Of a DNA stretch of 64,000 nt, positions 62,901-64,000 are shown one piece after another. Positions within the stretch are counted from its first letter, which is position 1. Every line of letters begins with the position of its first letter. The stretch is taken from positions 124,001 through 188,000 of the forward strand of contig NZ_CP016783.1 of the NCBI RefSeq assembly GCF_002288385.1, in the 5' to 3' direction. The DNA is from Candidatus Planktophila lacus. GTDB lineage: Bacteria; Actinomycetota; Actinomycetes; Nanopelagicales; Nanopelagicaceae. The notes under the pieces are model-generated. The model did no database searches. It saw only the letters and a program-made list of their open reading frames with translations, and had not been told where the DNA came from. Both the position numbers and the translations under genes were made by a program.

Positions 62901-63116
62901 GGTGCTGAACTCGTTTACCTTGCAAAAGATTCAGTAAAGGTCACAACTCGTCAGCAATACAAGATCGATGAAGTCGAAGTTAAGGCGAAGATCGAAGAAA
63001 TCGCTGAAGGCATGGGAGCCGAAACTTTCCAGGCGCGTATCAACACTATGTGCGAAAACTGCGTCGTTAAGGCCTGTTGTCCGATCCAGAGCCAGGGCCG
63101 GACGGTGATCGAATGA
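59970..63116 (+). CDS. adnB: AdnB-like helicase-nuclease subunit
   Basis: 1048 residues from ATG 59970. UvrD-type helicase: Walker A IAGGPGTGKTSVLIEAAL, Walker B TIMVDEYQESD, motif SYRCRPE, HSAKGRQWEVVAVAGLQEG and VAVTRARQAL. The C-terminal RecB-type nuclease has GSAIHEFARIK, RGSVDRIEVDSDGNHYVIDFKTGKT and QLACYQLAV, flanked by cysteines (TECGVKWF; MCENCVVKACCPI) that fit a [4Fe-4S] clasp. In mycobacteria the AdnAB pair resects DNA ends for recombination. The length (mycobacterial AdnB is about 1050) and first position in the operon identify it as AdnB. The stop overlaps the next start by 3 bp. Confidence 0.88.
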   Translation: MTTPSIKLTRAPAAPALLELDATQAKAVAHRGSPLLIAGGPGTGKTSVLIEAALSRIAAGQDPDSILLITYGRERASELRDAIALRTTVTMHEPLARTFHSLAYSILKMDSGDNYHEPILLSGPEQENFIGQLLEGDVIDGYRKWPTDLHDGEDKKGNPLLTQGFIRELRDLIMRANERGITPDELANRGERVNEKYWAPAADFWKRYKEVMAIREDTAGDAKMRIDPSELINVAIAYLQKNEKLRAQLQARFATIMVDEYQESDPAQRKLLDLLSGPDLVIAYDADSSVGRFRGADPDGLKQVVDSYLEKGATQILLQNSYRCRPEIFEIGQKVTAAFRAPSSTRSRTCTNSAKPALDNPFTTARLNSQSEEAQYIAYLFKRAHLMHGIPYSQMAVILRSAGTQASALRRAFAQVSIPVAGDLEALSTNPAIAPFILIARVATGDQPLNLDTCERLLLAEFGGSDSISLRRIRTALLAARDDATDTRGGTQLLIDAIDKGEINIEESAGLTRVHELLLAARKVLTSIDARPEDLLWAIWDNAKTSDNEKLSTAWRNTALRGGNRGAAADRDLDAMIQLFDSAQRFSERFPYSKPSAFLDELSRESIVGDIITAQGVRPDVVEILTVHSAKGRQWEVVAVAGLQEGVWPNLRQRSSLLGSERLVERERHGDLARLELDLIAAGALAEDERRLLHVAVTRARQALIVTAVQREDDEPSAYFEELDNTGDLDAPVITKVPRPLTTSALVATLRQNLSGDSAETAASILKTLSQSQITSADPAHWTGSLPISSTETVVAADELVPVSPSGAENFTECGVKWFLERSGGTNGDSTAQILGSAIHEFARIKVEDPSISETDLIAKLEASWSLIDPTEGWISNSSLKRAVKMLERFSRYHAATTRDVVGAELNFKIQVGRAEIRGSVDRIEVDSDGNHYVIDFKTGKTQITAEKAKENLQLACYQLAVALDGFEKKLTTTSSSGAELVYLAKDSVKVTTRQQYKIDEVEVKAKIEEIAEGMGAETFQARINTMCENCVVKACCPIQSQGRTVIE

Positions 63117-64000
63117 TCGAGAAGTACTCACCGCAAGATATCGCAGCCGCGCTGCAGAAAGTTGGCGCCAAGGTTTACAAACCAACTGATGAACAAAGCG
63201 CAATTATTTCTATCGCATCTAATCCGCTCGAACCTGCCGTTGTTATCGCGGGCGCTGGTTCAGGTAAGACTGAAACGATGGCAGCGCGCGTGATTTATTT
63301 AGTTGCCAATGGTTTTGCGCGACCTGATCAAATACTTGGTCTGACATTTACTCGTAAAGCTTCCGGGGAACTCGCGATCCGTATCCGCACCAGACTGCGC
63401 CAACTTCGCGCCGCCAAGTTAATCCCAGAGGACACACCACTTGAAGTTGCCGTTACTACTTATCACTCTTATGCCGCGCGTTTACTTTCCGAGCACTCAA
63501 TTCGCTTTGGTATCGATGCCGATATCCAACCGATGGGCGATGCTGCGATGTGGCAACTCGCCAATGACATTGTGCGTAATTGGGAAGATGCTTCGTACTC
63601 AAATGAATCTGCCGTTGGCACAGTTGTGGAAGATTTACTTGGCCTAACCAAGTTGATGCTCGAACATCAGGTTTCTCCCGAAGCAATCGCTGCAGCAGAT
63701 AACGAAGTCCTTGAGCAATTGGCACAGATGTCTGGTGCAACAAATCCAGAGGTACGTAAAGTTGCAAAAGTCTTAAGTCAACGTACCGCTTTACTTCCAA
63801 TGGTCGAACGCTTTATCCAACGCCGCCAAGAATCCGGTCAACTCTCATTCGATGATCAGATGTCACTTGCGGCAGATATCTCGGTTAAGTTTTCCGATAT
63901 CGGCGAGCTAGAACGCGCAAAGTATTCCGTTGTATTACTTGATGAATATCAAGACACTTCGCAATCACAGGTGCGAATGCTGTCATCACTCTTTGGCGGG
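63113..64000 (+). CDS. adnA: AdnA-like helicase-nuclease subunit, 3' end beyond window
   Basis: 296 residues are visible from ATG 63113, in frame to the last base. A Q-motif region (YKPTDEQSAIISIASNPLEP) precedes Walker A VIAGAGSGKTETMAARVI, LGLTFTRKASGELAIRIRTRL, TTYHSYAARLLSEH and Walker B VVLLDEYQDTSQSQ. It is the second UvrD-type subunit of the AdnAB end-resection complex; the nuclease domain would lie outside the window. It is translationally coupled to adnB (ATGA overlap). Confidence 0.88.
   Translation, partial: MIEKYSPQDIAAALQKVGAKVYKPTDEQSAIISIASNPLEPAVVIAGAGSGKTETMAARVIYLVANGFARPDQILGLTFTRKASGELAIRIRTRLRQLRAAKLIPEDTPLEVAVTTYHSYAARLLSEHSIRFGIDADIQPMGDAAMWQLANDIVRNWEDASYSNESAVGTVVEDLLGLTKLMLEHQVSPEAIAAADNEVLEQLAQMSGATNPEVRKVAKVLSQRTALLPMVERFIQRRQESGQLSFDDQMSLAADISVKFSDIGELERAKYSVVLLDEYQDTSQSQVRMLSSLFGG

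Overview
The window reads as chromosomal core DNA of a low-GC, small-genome actinobacterium. The gene orders are actinobacterial: metG-tatD-rsmA-ispE, glmU-prs-rplY-pth, mfd-lipoprotein-mazG-eno-ftsB-DUF501-ppx, fum-xseB-xseA divergent from ispH, and an AdnB/AdnA pair. AT-rich codon use, very short spacers and many apparently leaderless genes fit freshwater acI / Nanopelagicales-like bacteria. That placement is inference; no rRNA lies in the window. I saw no prophage, insertion sequence or CRISPR array, and no gene-free stretch longer than about 300 bases.

Layout. 0-6.5 kb: the edge of an MMPL exporter, a 39-aa acidic protein, an FmdB zinc ribbon, a CopC-like protein with no histidine or cysteine fused by overlap to a CopD-CtaG membrane protein, an acyl-CoA dehydrogenase, and 5-formyl-THF cyclo-ligase. 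6.5-8.9 kb: a MoeA-like protein without MoeA motifs, a GNAT acetyltransferase and a SepX/GlpR-like membrane protein. These match the gephyrin-like Glp/GlpR cell-division module of Corynebacterium. 8.9-19.7 kb: protein mannosyltransferase, then translation, isoprenoid, cell-wall and nucleotide housekeeping genes with tRNA-Gln. 19.8-24.2 kb: a 56-aa zinc-ribbon protein, glutamate dehydrogenase and PEP carboxylase. 24.2-33 kb: the mfd-to-ppx run, a family-5 uracil-DNA glycosylase, and a tRNA with a leucine UAA anticodon on a short-variable-loop body.

33-43 kb: a secreted protein (KGK1), a YccA/BI-1 protein, an MFS exporter, a DrrAB-type ABC exporter, and a divergent sugar-acid oxidation cluster (IlvD/Edd dehydratase; zinc alcohol dehydrogenase and SDR) with a clear operator between the two arms. 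A second secreted protein (KGK2) follows. 43-52 kb: greA, DUF4307, a 47-aa membrane peptide, SURF1, DUF3817, a short-chain cis-prenyltransferase, PhoH, a lytic transglycosylase with a 241-bp leader, fumarase, xseB, xseA, ispH. 52-64 kb: a third secreted protein (KGK3), DUF6542, rmuC, ychF, a class III aminotransferase, typA, and AdnB followed by AdnA, which runs off the right edge.

The most unusual signal is a shared cationic C-terminal tag with two cysteines spaced C-x15-C, ending in CPxGYKK. It sits on the three otherwise scattered secreted proteins (KGK1, KGK2, KGK3). Two of them are full-length distant paralogues. I know of no named domain for this tag; it looks like an envelope anchoring or sorting element.
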